Origin: an uncultured Eubacteriales bacterium
Lineage (GTDB): Bacteria; Bacillota; Clostridia; Oscillospirales; CAG-272
NCBI GenBank assembly: GCA_934371135.1
Contig: CAKRNO010000011.1
Span: 1 to 48,084, forward strand
Direction: 5' to 3'
DNA length: 48,084 bases
The stretch's first letter is position 1, and each line of letters starts with the position of its first letter. This document shows positions 15,160 to 25,600 of this stretch, one piece after another. A program made the position numbers and the translations under genes. The notes below the pieces were generated by a model, which was not told the DNA's origin, made no database searches, and saw only the letters and a list, made by a program, of their open reading frames with translations.

Positions 15160-16086
15160 ATGGCGAACATTTCCGCAAAAGACGTAGCCGAGCTCCGCAA
15201 GCAGACCGGCTGCGGCATGATGGACTGCAAGAACGCGCTGGTCGAGGCTGACGGTGATTTCGATGCCGCGATTAAGGTGCTCCGTGAAAAGGGCATGGCG
15301 GCGACCGCGAAGAAGGCGGGCAGAATTGCCGCCGAGGGTATCGTTTCGATCAAGACCGTGAACGGCGTGACCGCTATGGTCGAGGTGAACTCCGAGACCG
15401 ACTTCGTGGCGAAGAACGCCTCCTTCCAGGAGTTTGTTTCCGGCATCCTCGATGCCATCCTCGCGAACAAGCCCGCCGATGTGGACGCGCTCATGAACTG
15501 CGCCTACAACGCCGAGAGCACCGTGATGGCAGAGCTGCAGGAAAAGACCTACACGATCGGTGAGAAGCTCAGCATCCGCCGTTTCGTGATCGTGGAGGGC
15601 GTGGTTTCCACCTATATCCACGGCATGGGCAACACCGGCGTTATCGTTAAGTTTGATACCGACGCTGCCACCGCAGAGAAGCCCGAGTTCAAGGAATTTG
15701 CCAAGAACATCGCGCTCCAGGTCGCCGCTTACAACATTCCTTACCTTGCTACCGAGGACGTCCCCGCGTCTGTCCTCGCAGAGGAGAAGGAAATCATCAT
15801 GACGCAGATGAAGGCGGATCCCAAGATGGCGAACAAGCCGGAGAAGGTGCTGGAAGGCATCGTGACCGGTAAGCTCAAGAAGTACTATGAGAACAACTGC
15901 GTGCTGGAGCAGGCGTATGTCAAGGATGACAGCATGACGGTTGCACAGTACGTCGCCAAGACGGCGAAGGAACTCGGCGCCTCCATCAAGGTGCTTGCGT
16001 TCTACCGCTACGAGAAGGGCGAGGGTATCCAGAAGCGCGAGGACGATCTGGCGGCAGAAGTCGCGAAGATGGTCTCCGGCAACTGA
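15160..16086 (+). CDS. tsf: Elongation factor Ts
   Basis: A 308-residue guanine-nucleotide exchange factor that recycles EF-Tu. It opens with a UBA-like domain containing VAELRKQTGCGMMDCKNALVEADGDFDAAI, followed by the EF-Tu contact motif with SETDFVAKN near residue 80 and a C-terminal dimerisation part. Length fits the family. AGAGGAGGA precedes the ATG. Co-transcribed with rpsB; two hairpins after the stop separate it from pyrH. Confidence 0.98.
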   Translation: MANISAKDVAELRKQTGCGMMDCKNALVEADGDFDAAIKVLREKGMAATAKKAGRIAAEGIVSIKTVNGVTAMVEVNSETDFVAKNASFQEFVSGILDAILANKPADVDALMNCAYNAESTVMAELQEKTYTIGEKLSIRRFVIVEGVVSTYIHGMGNTGVIVKFDTDAATAEKPEFKEFAKNIALQVAAYNIPYLATEDVPASVLAEEKEIIMTQMKADPKMANKPEKVLEGIVTGKLKKYYENNCVLEQAYVKDDSMTVAQYVAKTAKELGASIKVLAFYRYEKGEGIQKREDDLAAEVAKMVSGN

Positions 16087-16107
16087 TCCCGACAAAAGGC
16101 ATATTGC

Positions 16108-16140
16108 AGGAGAGAGACGGTTTCGTCTCTCTCCTTTTCT
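16108..16140 (+). terminator. Terminator of rpsB-tsf
   Basis: Twelve-base arms AGGAGAGAGACG (16108-16119) and CGTCTCTCTCCT (16124-16135) with a GTTT loop, then TTTCT. Confidence 0.88.
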
Positions 16141-16200
16141 GCGTCGGCGCCCCCCTCGCTGCCGCACAGAGAGGACTTGCTTCACGTCCGGCATTTTCCA

Positions 16201-16239
16201 CGGGGAGGAGCCGATAAAATACGGGTCCTCCCCGTCTTT
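16201..16239 (+). terminator. Second hairpin after tsf
   Basis: Nine-base arms CGGGGAGGA (16201-16209) and TCCTCCCCG (16226-16234) followed by TCTTT; a back-up terminator or an RNA element in the 264-base tsf-pyrH spacer. Confidence 0.5.
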
Positions 16240-16286
16240 GCCGATGTGATGTCCGCACGCGCACGCGTAAGCGGGCGAAAAAAGTG

Positions 16287-16315
16287 TTTACAAGGGGACG
16301 GTTTTGTTGTATGAT
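16287..16315 (+). promoter_or_regulatory. Promoter of the pyrH-polC operon
   Basis: TTTACA (16287-16292) and TATGAT (16310-16315) with 17 bases between. With tsf terminated upstream, this is the only visible promoter for the nine-gene block that follows. Confidence 0.7.
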
Positions 16316-16350
16316 AAAGGGGAAAATAAAAAGATACGGAGACCGCTTTT

Positions 16351-17055
16351 ATGGTAAATTATCAGCGCGTACTACTGAAGCTGTCGGGTGAGGCACTTGC
16401 CGCCGACGGAAAGGGGATCTACGACCACGCTTTCCTCGAAAAGATCGCGGGCGTTGTCAAAAAATGCGTCGATGGCGGTACCCAGGTCGCCATCATGGTC
16501 GGCGCGGGTAACATCTGGCGCGGTCGCCAGGGCGTCGAGATGGACCGCGGCACGGCAGACTCGATGGGGATGCTCGCCACCTGTATCAATGCACTGATGC
16601 TGAAGGATACGTTCTGCCGCGCCGGGCTGGATGCCGCGGTGCTGACCTCTGTGGAGATGCCGCAGTTCGCGGAGCAGTACACCTCCTACCGAGCCAAGGA
16701 ATATCTTGCCGCCGGTAAGGTGATCGTGTTCGGCGGGGGGATCGGGCTCCCGTTCTTCTCGACGGATACCGCCGCCGCCATGCGCGCCGCAGAGATCGGG
16801 GCGGACGTCATGCTCATGGCGAAGAACATAGACGGCGTTTATACCGACGACCCCAAGACCAATCCCGCCGCTGTCAAGCTCGATACGATCTCCTGCCGCG
16901 ATGTCCTGAAGGACGGACTGCACGCGATCGACTCGACCGCCGCCGCGCTCTCGATGGATACGAAGATCCCGGTGCTGGTCTTCGGGCTCGACGACCCGGA
17001 GAACATCCTGCGCGCCGTGCGCGGGGAGCAGCTCGGCACCGTCATTACCTGTTGA
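16351..17055 (+). CDS. pyrH: UMP kinase
   Basis: Cytoplasmic uridylate kinase converting UMP and ATP to UDP, feeding RNA and cell-wall sugar nucleotides. The 234-residue protein has the amino-acid kinase fold with LLKLSGEAL, MVGAGNIWRGR (about 49-59), GTADSMGMLATCINALML, and the C-terminal AKNIDGVYTDDPKTNP. ATG at 16351 lies 35 bases after the -10 box. First gene of the block ending in polC. Confidence 0.97.
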   Translation: MVNYQRVLLKLSGEALAADGKGIYDHAFLEKIAGVVKKCVDGGTQVAIMVGAGNIWRGRQGVEMDRGTADSMGMLATCINALMLKDTFCRAGLDAAVLTSVEMPQFAEQYTSYRAKEYLAAGKVIVFGGGIGLPFFSTDTAAAMRAAEIGADVMLMAKNIDGVYTDDPKTNPAAVKLDTISCRDVLKDGLHAIDSTAAALSMDTKIPVLVFGLDDPENILRAVRGEQLGTVITC

Positions 17056-17102
17056 TTCCGGGCACAGCCCGCCGACATTCTACGATTACGAAGGAGAAAA
17101 AC

Positions 17103-17657
17103 ATGAAACTCAACACCAAGAAATTCGAAGAAAAAATGCAGAAGACCCTCGACACCCTGACCGCCGACCTCGCCACCATGCGCGTCGGTAAGGCAAATCC
17201 CGAGGTGCTCTCCAAGATCACGTTTGAGTACTACGGCGCTCCCACCCCGCTCATGACGATGGCGTCCGTCGCCGTCTCCGACGCGCGCACGCTGGTCATC
17301 ACCCCCTTTGACAAGTCTACGCTCAAGGAGATGGATCGCGCGATCCAGACCTCCGATCTCGGCATCCACCCGCAGAACGACGGGTCGGTCCTGCGCCTGA
17401 CCTTCCCCCCGATGACGGAGGATCGCCGCCGCGAGATGACCAAGCAGGTCGCGCAGAAGGGCGAGAACGCCAAGGTCGCGATCCGCAACATCCGCCGCGA
17501 GGCGAACGACGCCGTCAAGGAGCAGAAGAAGAACGGCGAGATGACCGAGGATGAGGCAAAGTCCTCGGATAAGGAGATCCAGGATCTCACCGACCGCTAC
17601 ATCAAGAAGATCGAGACGGTCGTAGATGCCAAGGACAAGGAAATGATGACCATCTGA
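17103..17657 (+). CDS. frr: Ribosome recycling factor
   Basis: A 184-residue protein that splits post-termination ribosomes together with EF-G. RVGKANPEVLSKITFEYYGAPTPL (residues about 25-48), the LRLTFPPMTEDRRREMTKQV segment (about 98-117) and the long C-terminal helix are the family hallmarks. The start at 17103 follows GAAGGAG; an in-frame ATG at 17052 overlaps pyrH. Always found after pyrH in Firmicutes. Confidence 0.98.
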   Translation: MKLNTKKFEEKMQKTLDTLTADLATMRVGKANPEVLSKITFEYYGAPTPLMTMASVAVSDARTLVITPFDKSTLKEMDRAIQTSDLGIHPQNDGSVLRLTFPPMTEDRRREMTKQVAQKGENAKVAIRNIRREANDAVKEQKKNGEMTEDEAKSSDKEIQDLTDRYIKKIETVVDAKDKEMMTI

Positions 17658-17674
17658 CACCGGAGGGTGATATT

Positions 17675-18391
17675 TTGAAACGGTTTGGCAAGAAAACGCC
17701 GCCGGATCTGACCGGACGGCTGACGCACCTCGGCTTCATCATGGACGGCAACGGCAGATGGGCGAAGCACCGCGGGCTCCCGCGTGAGGCGGGCCACGCC
17801 GCGGGCGCGAAGAACCTCAAGAAGCTGCTCGCCGCCTGCCGTGACCGCAGGATCGCCTATGTCACGGTGTATGCGTTCTCGACCGAGAACTGGCGCCGCC
17901 CCGCGAGCGAGGTGGAGGAGATCATGCGTCTCATCTCGGATTACCTCGACGAGATCCTGCGCGACCGGGAGAAGAACCGCTTCCGCGTGCGCATCCTCGG
18001 CGACCTCGCGCCCCTCTCCGAGGAGCTGGTCTGGAAGATCGGCGACGTGGAGGAGCAGACGGCGCAGTACGAGGACTTCACCCTGAACATCGCGCTGAAT
18101 TACGGCGGGCGGCAGGAGATTCTCTCCGCCGTCAATCGCCTGCTCGCGAGCGGTGCCGCGGAGGTCGATGAAAAGACGTTCTCGGAGGCGCTCTACACGG
18201 GCGGGATGCCCGACCCCGATCTCATCATCCGCACGAGCGGCGAGACGCGTGTCTCCAACTTCCTGCTCTGGCAGGCGGCGTACGCCGAGTACGCGTTTGT
18301 GAAGACCCCGTGGCCGTCGCTTTCGGTGCGTGAGCTGGACGGGATCATCGAAGACTATCTGAAACGGAACCGCCGCTACGGCGGTCTGTGA
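17675..18391 (+). CDS. uppS: Undecaprenyl diphosphate synthase
   Basis: Adds eight isopentenyl units in cis to farnesyl diphosphate, making the C55 lipid carrier for peptidoglycan. The 238-residue protein shows the family motif GFIMDGNGRWAKHRG (catalytic aspartate in MDGNGR, near residue 26), AFSTENWRRP, and near the end DLIIRTSGETRVSNFLLWQAAYAE. It starts at TTG, 8 bases after GGAGG, a start found also in rseP and the phosphoesterase of this window. Membrane-associated through its product. Followed by cdsA after six bases. Confidence 0.97.
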   Translation: MKRFGKKTPPDLTGRLTHLGFIMDGNGRWAKHRGLPREAGHAAGAKNLKKLLAACRDRRIAYVTVYAFSTENWRRPASEVEEIMRLISDYLDEILRDREKNRFRVRILGDLAPLSEELVWKIGDVEEQTAQYEDFTLNIALNYGGRQEILSAVNRLLASGAAEVDEKTFSEALYTGGMPDPDLIIRTSGETRVSNFLLWQAAYAEYAFVKTPWPSLSVRELDGIIEDYLKRNRRYGGL

Positions 18392-18397
18392 GGCTGT

Positions 18398-19285
18398 ATG
18401 TTACAAAGAATTATCACGGCAGTGGTGCTCATTGCCATCCTGCTGCCGCTGCTCTTTTTGTCGTGGCAGTGCGCGTATATCATCCCGGCGCTCGTCGCCC
18501 TCATGGCGCTCGCCGCGGTGTATGAACTCCTGAAATGCCTGCGCTCGCAGGTGGACGAGACCGGCGCTGCCGCCACCGCGCGGGAGGACTTTGTTGTCTC
18601 GGTCCCGGCGTATCTCATTGCCGTGGGGCTCCCGCTTGCGACGGCGTTTGTGGACACGATCCACACATTCCTGCTCCTGGCGGCGGCGGTCTTCACGCTC
18701 TACCTCCTGTACCTCTTTGCCGTGGCAGTCCTGCGGCAGGGGCGGATGCACTTCGCCGAGGTGGCGGAGGTGTTCACGGGGGTGCTCTATATCACGCTTT
18801 CCTTCGCGTCTCTCTCGCTGCTCCGGCATAAGACGCCGGAGGGCGGGTACCTCTACCTGCTCGTGTTCTTCGGCGCATGGGTGACCGACACCTTTGCCTA
18901 CTTTACGGGCAGGTTCTTCGGCAAGCATAAGCTGAACCCCGTCATCAGTCCGAAAAAGACGGTGGAGGGCTCGGTCGGCGGGATCGTCTTCTGCATCCTG
19001 TCGTTCGCGGCGTTCGGGCTCGTGATGCAGTTCGGTAAGTGGCATTTCACGGTGCACTATCCGCTCCTGCTCCTGACGGGCCTCCTGTGCTCCGTCGTCT
19101 CGCAGGTGGGCGATCTCATCACCTCACTGATCAAGCGTGAGCACGGTGTAAAGGACTACGGGAAGATCTTTCCCGGGCACGGCGGCGTCCTGGACCGTTT
19201 TGACAGCGTCCTCGCCATCTCGCCGGTGCTCCTCATCCTCTCCAATCTCGCGCTCGCGGGCGACACGCTCGCCCTCCTGTCATGA
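18398..19285 (+). CDS. cdsA: Phosphatidate cytidylyltransferase
   Basis: Integral membrane enzyme making CDP-diacylglycerol from phosphatidate and CTP. The 295-residue protein has about eight membrane helices; the C-terminal half holds the family signature ISPKKTVEGSVGG (about 186-198) and the VKDYGKIFPGHGGVLDRFDS segment with the metal-binding aspartates. Its stop overlaps the dxr start by four bases. With the plsC-like gene at 9747 it suggests standard glycerophospholipid synthesis. Confidence 0.96.
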   Translation: MLQRIITAVVLIAILLPLLFLSWQCAYIIPALVALMALAAVYELLKCLRSQVDETGAAATAREDFVVSVPAYLIAVGLPLATAFVDTIHTFLLLAAAVFTLYLLYLFAVAVLRQGRMHFAEVAEVFTGVLYITLSFASLSLLRHKTPEGGYLYLLVFFGAWVTDTFAYFTGRFFGKHKLNPVISPKKTVEGSVGGIVFCILSFAAFGLVMQFGKWHFTVHYPLLLLTGLLCSVVSQVGDLITSLIKREHGVKDYGKIFPGHGGVLDRFDSVLAISPVLLILSNLALAGDTLALLS

Positions 19286-20457
19286 GCGGCGTGACCGCCG
19301 GCGCAGTCCGGGTCATCGCCGTACTCGGCTCCACCGGTTCCGTCGGGCGGCAGACTCTCGAGGTCGCCGCCCGTCAGGGGCTTTCGGTGGATCTGCTCAC
19401 GGCGAACCGTGATGTCGCCACTATGGAGGCGCAGGCGCGCGCCTTCCTGCCGCATACCGTCGTCATGGCGGATGCAGCTGCCGCCGGGGAGCTGAAGACC
19501 CGGCTTGCGGACACCCGGGTCCGGGTGCTGTCCGGGGCGGATGCCATCCCGGCGGCAATCGGCGAGAGCCGCGCGGACGCCTTTGTCAACGCGATCCTCG
19601 GGGAGGCGGGGCTGCTCCCGACCCTCGCGGTGCTGGACACGGGCAAGCGCCTCGCTCTTGCCAATAAGGAGTCTCTCGTCGTCGCCGGGGAGATCGTCAT
19701 GCGCCGTGCGCGGGAGTGCGGGTCGGAGCTGCTGCCCGTGGACAGCGAGCACAGCGCGATCTTCCAGTGCCTCTCCGGCGGGCGTGCGGAGGAGGTCAAG
19801 CGTCTGCTCCTGACCGCCTCGGGCGGTCCCTTCTTCGGTTACACCCGGGAAAAGCTCGCCGCCGTGCGCGTGGAGGACACGCTCCGCCATCCGACCTGGC
19901 AGATGGGGGCGAAGATCACGGTGGACAGCGCGACGCTCATGAACAAGGGCTTTGAGATCATCGAGGCGGCGCATCTGTTCGGGGTCACGCCCGACCGCAT
20001 CACCGTGCTTGTCCACCCCGAGAGTATAATCCACAGCGCGGTGGAATATATTGATAACACCGTGCTCGCCGAGCTGTCGAAACCGGATATGCGCGCCTGC
20101 ATCCAGCACGCGCTGACGTACCCTGCCAGGATGGCGGGGCTCACCGGAGAGCTCGACCTGTTTTCAGTCGGCAGTCTGACCTTCCGCGCGCCGGACCCGG
20201 CGACGTTTCCGCTCCTCCCGCTCGCGAAGCGGGCATTTGCGGAGGGCGGGGCGATGCCCGCCGTGGTCAATGCCGCGAACGAGGTCGCGGTCGCCGCATT
20301 CCTGTCCGACCGCATCGCATTCCTGCGCATTTCTGACACCGTGGAGGAGACATACGCCCGCATGGGGCACGCCGCCGGGGCAAAGACCCTCGACGAAATT
20401 CTCTCAATGGATCGGGAAGCGCGCGGTGTCGCCGCCCGGATCCTCACAGAACATTAA
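19282..20457 (+). CDS. dxr: 1-deoxy-D-xylulose 5-phosphate reductoisomerase
   Basis: Second enzyme of the MEP isoprenoid pathway, converting DXP to MEP with NADPH. The 391-residue cytoplasmic protein begins with a nucleotide-binding LGSTGSVGRQTLEV, then ANKESLVVAGE, LPVDSEHSAIFQCL (metal-binding D and E), LTASGGPFF and HPTWQMGAKITVDSATLMNKGFE, all family motifs in order. ATGA overlap with cdsA. With ispG two genes on, half of the visible isoprenoid steps are in this block, upstream of the UppS lipid-carrier reaction. Confidence 0.97.
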   Translation: MSGVTAGAVRVIAVLGSTGSVGRQTLEVAARQGLSVDLLTANRDVATMEAQARAFLPHTVVMADAAAAGELKTRLADTRVRVLSGADAIPAAIGESRADAFVNAILGEAGLLPTLAVLDTGKRLALANKESLVVAGEIVMRRARECGSELLPVDSEHSAIFQCLSGGRAEEVKRLLLTASGGPFFGYTREKLAAVRVEDTLRHPTWQMGAKITVDSATLMNKGFEIIEAAHLFGVTPDRITVLVHPESIIHSAVEYIDNTVLAELSKPDMRACIQHALTYPARMAGLTGELDLFSVGSLTFRAPDPATFPLLPLAKRAFAEGGAMPAVVNAANEVAVAAFLSDRIAFLRISDTVEETYARMGHAAGAKTLDEILSMDREARGVAARILTEH

Positions 20458-20472
20458 CGGGGAGGTATCCCT

Positions 20473-21558
20473 TTGACAATTGTCATTGCAGTTTTGATTT
20501 TCGGGCTCCTGATCTTCATTCATGAGCTCGGGCATTATGTGGCCGCACGGATTTTCCATGTGCGGGTATTCGAGTTTGCGATCGGGATGGGTCCGAAGCT
20601 CGTCTGGTATGAATCCAAGAAGACCGGGATCGTCTATGCCCTGCGCATGATTCCGTTCGGCGGCTTTGTCAGCATGGAGGGAGAGCTCTCGGAGGACGCG
20701 AACGCCGAGGAGGCGCTGCGCGATATGCCGGAGCCCCTGCGTGACCCGCGCCTCGGGGCGCTCGCGTCCAAGCCTGCATGGCAGCGGCTCATCGTCCATG
20801 CCGCCGGGGCGCTCCAGAACCTGCTGTTCGGCTTCCTCATCTGCATCATCCTGACCTGTACCATGACCGCCGGCGGTACCGAGATCGGTGCCTTCCGCCC
20901 CGTGGAGGGGGAGACGCGCACGAGTGAGGACCAGGGGCTCATGGTCGGAGACGAGGTCATCAAGGTCGGCTCGCGCCATGTGTATATCGCAGAGCAGCTG
21001 TACTATGAGATCGTACACCAGGGCGGCACGGATAAGCCGCTCACCCTGACCGTCCGCCGCGACGGCGAGGTCAGAACCTTTGACATCACGTTCCCGACCC
21101 AGGAGGAAAACGGCGAGACCTTCGGCGTCATCGACTTTGTGCCCTATGCGGTGCATAAGGATTTCGGCACCGTCGTCACGCAGTCCTTCCACCGCGCGGG
21201 GTACCTCGTGCGCATGGTGTGGGACTCCATCATCGACCTCATCACGGGGCGCTATTCGTTGCGCGCCGTTTCGGGACCCATCGGTACCGCGGGAGTCATT
21301 TCCAACGCGGCAAAGAGCGGGTTCAACACGCTTCTGCTCCTGACCGCGCTCATCAGCGTCAATCTCGGGATTTTCAATCTTCTGCCGCTCCCGGCACTGG
21401 ACGGGGGGCACATCTTCTACACGCTCATTGAGCTCGTTTCCCGCCGCCGCCTGTCCCCGAAGATTGTCAGCATGATCGACGCGGTCGGGATGTTCCTGCT
21501 GTTCGGGCTCATGATTGTCGTGACCGTCAAGGATATTATCACATTGGTTTTCAAGTAA
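20473..21558 (+). CDS. rseP: Site-2 metalloprotease, RseP/RasP family
   Basis: A 361-residue intramembrane zinc protease (M50) that cuts membrane-bound anti-sigma factors and leftover signal peptides. The zinc motif HELGH lies in the first helix (residues about 16-20) and the third ligand in LLPLPALDGGH near residue 310; a single PDZ domain (GLMVGDEVIKVGSRHVYIAEQLYYEIVHQGG) sits between. About four membrane helices. It starts at TTG after GGAGG. Position between dxr and ispG is as usual in Clostridia. Confidence 0.95.
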   Translation: MTIVIAVLIFGLLIFIHELGHYVAARIFHVRVFEFAIGMGPKLVWYESKKTGIVYALRMIPFGGFVSMEGELSEDANAEEALRDMPEPLRDPRLGALASKPAWQRLIVHAAGALQNLLFGFLICIILTCTMTAGGTEIGAFRPVEGETRTSEDQGLMVGDEVIKVGSRHVYIAEQLYYEIVHQGGTDKPLTLTVRRDGEVRTFDITFPTQEENGETFGVIDFVPYAVHKDFGTVVTQSFHRAGYLVRMVWDSIIDLITGRYSLRAVSGPIGTAGVISNAAKSGFNTLLLLTALISVNLGIFNLLPLPALDGGHIFYTLIELVSRRRLSPKIVSMIDAVGMFLLFGLMIVVTVKDIITLVFK

Positions 21559-21594
21559 CGGCGCTGCCGTTACCGTACATAAGGAGGAAGTCAG

Positions 21595-22686
21595 ATGGCG
21601 ATCGGTATGTCACGGAGAGCTTCACGCACGGTGATGGTCGGGGAGGTGCCCATCGGAGGCGCCTCCTCTGTCAGCGTACAGTCCATGACCAATACCGACA
21701 CGCATGACGTACCCGCGACGCTCCGCGCGGTGCGGGCACTCGCCGACGCCGGGTGTGACATCGTCCGCCTCGCCGTCCCGGACCTCGCGGCGGCGAAAAC
21801 GTTCGCCGCCCTCAAGGAGGCGGGGGTCACGGTGCCGCTCGTCGCAGACATTCATTTTGACTATAAGATTGCTCTCGAGTGCATTGCTGCCGGTGCGGAC
21901 AAGATCCGTATCAACCCAGGCAACATCGGGGGCGCTGACCGCGTCCGCGCGGTCGTGACCGCCTGCCGCGCGCGCGGGATTCCGATTCGCATCGGCGTCA
22001 ACGGCGGGTCGCTCGAGAGGGAAATCCTCGCGCGGTACGGCGCCCCGACGGGGGAGGCGCTCGCCGAGAGCGCCATGGCGCACGCGCGCCTGCTGGAAGC
22101 GTGCGATTTTTATGATACGGTCATCTCCGTCAAATCGTCGGATGTCCGCCGCATGATCGAGGCGAACCGGATCCTTGCCGCCGAGACGGAGTACCCCCTG
22201 CACCTCGGTGTGACCGAGGCGGGCGGGGAAAAAGCGGGGACGGTCAGGAGTGCCGTCGGTATCGGCACGCTGCTCGCGGAGGGCATCGGTGATACGATCC
22301 GCGTTTCCCTCACGGCAGACCCCGTCCGGGAGGTGTCCGCAGCACGGGAGATTCTTGCGGCGCTGGATTTAAATCCGCGCCGCGGGCTCACGCTCGTGTC
22401 CTGCCCGACCTGCGGCCGTACCCGCATCGACCTCATCCCCCTGCTCGGGGCGTTTGAGGAGGCGCTCGACCGCGAGGGGCTGCGTGACCTGCCGGTCAAG
22501 GTGGCCTTCATGGGCTGTGCCGTCAACGGACCGGGCGAAGCGCGTGACGCCGATATCGGCATCGCGGGCGGCGTCGGGGAGGCGCTGCTGTTCCGCCACG
22601 GTGAGATCGTCGCGAAATACCCCGAGGCGGATATTGTATCGGTACTCATCCAAGAACTCAAAAAAATGAGAGACGCACATGAATAA
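21595..22686 (+). CDS. ispG: 4-hydroxy-3-methylbut-2-enyl diphosphate synthase
   Basis: Iron-sulfur enzyme of the MEP pathway converting MEcPP to HMBPP. The 363-residue length is the bacterial short form. A TIM-barrel part with ADIHFDYKIALECIAAGADKIRINPGNIGG precedes the 4Fe-4S ligands: two cysteines in SCPTCGRTRIDL near residue 263 and the third in FMGCAVNGPGEARDADIG near residue 306, with the metal-binding glutamate after GPG. AAGGAGGAAG precedes the ATG. Its end overlaps polC by eight bases. Confidence 0.97.
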   Translation: MAIGMSRRASRTVMVGEVPIGGASSVSVQSMTNTDTHDVPATLRAVRALADAGCDIVRLAVPDLAAAKTFAALKEAGVTVPLVADIHFDYKIALECIAAGADKIRINPGNIGGADRVRAVVTACRARGIPIRIGVNGGSLEREILARYGAPTGEALAESAMAHARLLEACDFYDTVISVKSSDVRRMIEANRILAAETEYPLHLGVTEAGGEKAGTVRSAVGIGTLLAEGIGDTIRVSLTADPVREVSAAREILAALDLNPRRGLTLVSCPTCGRTRIDLIPLLGAFEEALDREGLRDLPVKVAFMGCAVNGPGEARDADIGIAGGVGEALLFRHGEIVAKYPEADIVSVLIQELKKMRDAHE

Positions 22687-25600
22687 GTTTTCAGCACTAT
22701 TTCCGAAATATCATCCAGAGGGGGACATCGCCGAGGCGCTGTCCTATGTGACGGACGCCCGCCGCGAGGTGCGGCGGAGCGATACGGGAGAGGTCACGCG
22801 CGTCGAGGTGTTCGCGCGGTTCTCCCGCCATGTGAAGTCGGAGCTGCTGTATGCCGCGGAGGACGCCTGCTTTGCGCTGTACGGCGGTGCCGGGGCTTTC
22901 CCGTCGCTGGTTTCCTTCCGCATCATTCCGTCGTTTCCGGAGGAGACCTTTGAGATTGCCCATGTCGCGGAGATCGCTGAGGAGGCGACGCGCGGCGGCG
23001 CCGTCACAAAGGGTTTTTTCAATCTGGCGACCTTCCGTGACGACGGCGAGACCATCCACGTCGAGCTGCCCTTTATCGAGGAGGGCGTAGAGCTCGTGCG
23101 CGGGTCGGGGACAGAGGCGCTCATGTCGCGGATCCTGTCCGTGCGCTTCGGGCTTTCGCGCCGTTTTTCCCTGGAGCTCTCCGCCGACGCGGAGGCGCAG
23201 GCCGCCGCGCGGCAGGCGGAGTACGATCGCCTGCTCGCAGACTACGAGAGCCTCGCACAGGAGGCGGCGAAGGAGGCGGCGCAGCGCCCGCATACGGAGA
23301 ATACGGCGTCGGGCGGCGACGGTGCGCAGACGTCGGACAGACCGACCTATCCCCGCGTCCGGGCGGACGTCCTGTTTCCGGACGAGCCGGGATTTGAGCG
23401 GGAGAGCGACACGGTGTTCCGCATCGCCCATATGCGTTTCACGACCGCGGGGGCAGAGCACCTGTTCGGCGACCCTTTTACCATGGAGAAGCTGACGCCG
23501 ATCGCCGAGGTGCAGCCGTCGTCCCGCGTGGTTATCATGGGGGAGGTCTTTTCGACCGACCTGCGTGAGAGCCGCAACAAGGATAAACATACGATCACGG
23601 TCGGTATCACCGACGGGGTCTATTCCATCTACATGAAGCGGACGGGCGCCCCCGAGGAGGTCGCCTGGCTGAAGGACCTCGGGGTCGGGAAGTCGTATGC
23701 CGTGTACGGCCGCGTCTACCGCGACAAGTTTGACGGGGATCTGACGTTCTCGCCGGAGGCGGTCATGCGCGTGAAGCGGCTGCTCCGCGAGGACAACGCC
23801 CCCGAGAAACGGACAGAGCTGCATCTGCATACCACGATGTCCATGATGGATGCCTATGTGGAGCCGGCAAAGCTGGTCTCGACCGCCGTCCGCTGGGGGT
23901 GGCGCTCGATCGCCGTCACCGACCACGGAAACGTCCAGGCGTTCCCCGAGGTGATGCTGGAGCGTGAGAAGCAGAAGGCAGACGTCAAGATCCTCTGGGG
24001 CATGGAGGCGTATTACGTCAACGATAAGGCTCGTGCCGTGTACGGTAAGCCGCCGACAGGCTTTGACGATGAGGTCATCGTGTTCGATATCGAGACGACG
24101 GGGCTCGACGTGCGCGCCTGTGCCATCACCGAGATCGGCGCCGTGCGTGTGCGCGGCGGCGAGGTCATTGAGGAGTTCGATACGTTCGTTGACCCCGAGT
24201 GCCACATCCCGGAGGAGATCACGCGCCTGACCTCCATCACGGATGATATGGTGCGGGGCGCACCCAAGCTGAAAGAGGCGCTCACCATGTTTTTCGCGTT
24301 CACAGGGGACGCGATGCTCATAGCGCACAACGCGAACTTTGACTGCGGCTTTATACGGGCAGGAGCCGAGAAGACCGGGCTCCGCTTTGAGAATTCCTAC
24401 CTCGATACGGTGGCGCTCTCCCAATTCGTCAACCCGGAGCTCAAAAAGCATAAGCTGGATATCCTCGCCGAGCATTACGGGCTCGGTGACTTCCACCATC
24501 ACCGCGCCGCAGACGACGCGCGGATGCTGGCGCTCATCTTCCTCAAGATGCAGGAGCAGATGAAGAACGAGGGGATCGGTGACTACGTCCGCATGACCGA
24601 GGCGATGAGCGAAAAGAGCGATCCGCTCAAACTCCGCCCCTACCACATGATCATTTTCGCGAAGAACCTCGCGGGGCTCAAGACGTTGTACCGTCTGATT
24701 TCCCGCAGCTATCTGGATTTCTATAAGCGTTTCCCCCGCATCCCGCGCTCGGTCCTGGAGGACAACCGCGAGGACCTCATCATCGGCTCCGCCTGCGAGG
24801 CAGGGGAGCTTTACCGCGCCATTCTGGAGGGGCAGAACGATGCCTCCGTTGAGGAGATTGCCTCCTTCTATGACTATCTGGAAATCCAGCCGCTCTGTAA
24901 TAACGGGTTTTTGATTACAGAGGGCAAGGTGCCGGGGGAGGAGACGCTCCGCGACATCAACCGTCGCATCGTCGCCCTCGGGGAGAAGCTCGGGAAGCCG
25001 GTGGTCGCCACCTGCGACGCGCATTTCCTCGACCGTGAGGACGAGCTGTACCGCAAGATCATCCTCAAGGGGATGAAATTCCAGGACGGCGACCGTGATA
25101 TCGGGCTGTACCTCCGCACGACGGAGGAGATGCTCGACGAGTTTGCCTACCTCGGCGAGGCAAAGGCGCATGAGGTCGTCATCGAAAACCCGAATAAGAT
25201 CGCCGATATGACGGAGGACTTCCGCCCGATCCCGGAGGGGCGGTATGAGCCGAAGATGGAGGGCGCCGAGGAGGAGCTGACCTCCTCCTGCTGGAAGCGT
25301 GCCGAGGAATACTACGGCTACGACGACGGCACGGGGGCAAAGATCCCCGACATCGTGAAGAACCGCCTGACGCGGGAGCTGGATGCCATCATCTCGCACG
25401 GCTTCGCCGTCCTTTACATGATCGCGGTGCGTCTGGTCGCATACAGTGAGTCGCAGGGGTACCTCGTCGGATCGCGTGGTTCGGTCGGCTCGTCGTTCGT
25501 CGCCAGTATGTCCGGCATCTCGGAGGTCAACCCCCTGCCGCCGCACTACCGTTGCCCGCAGTGCCGCTATTCCGAGTTCTTCACGGACGGCTCGGTCGGC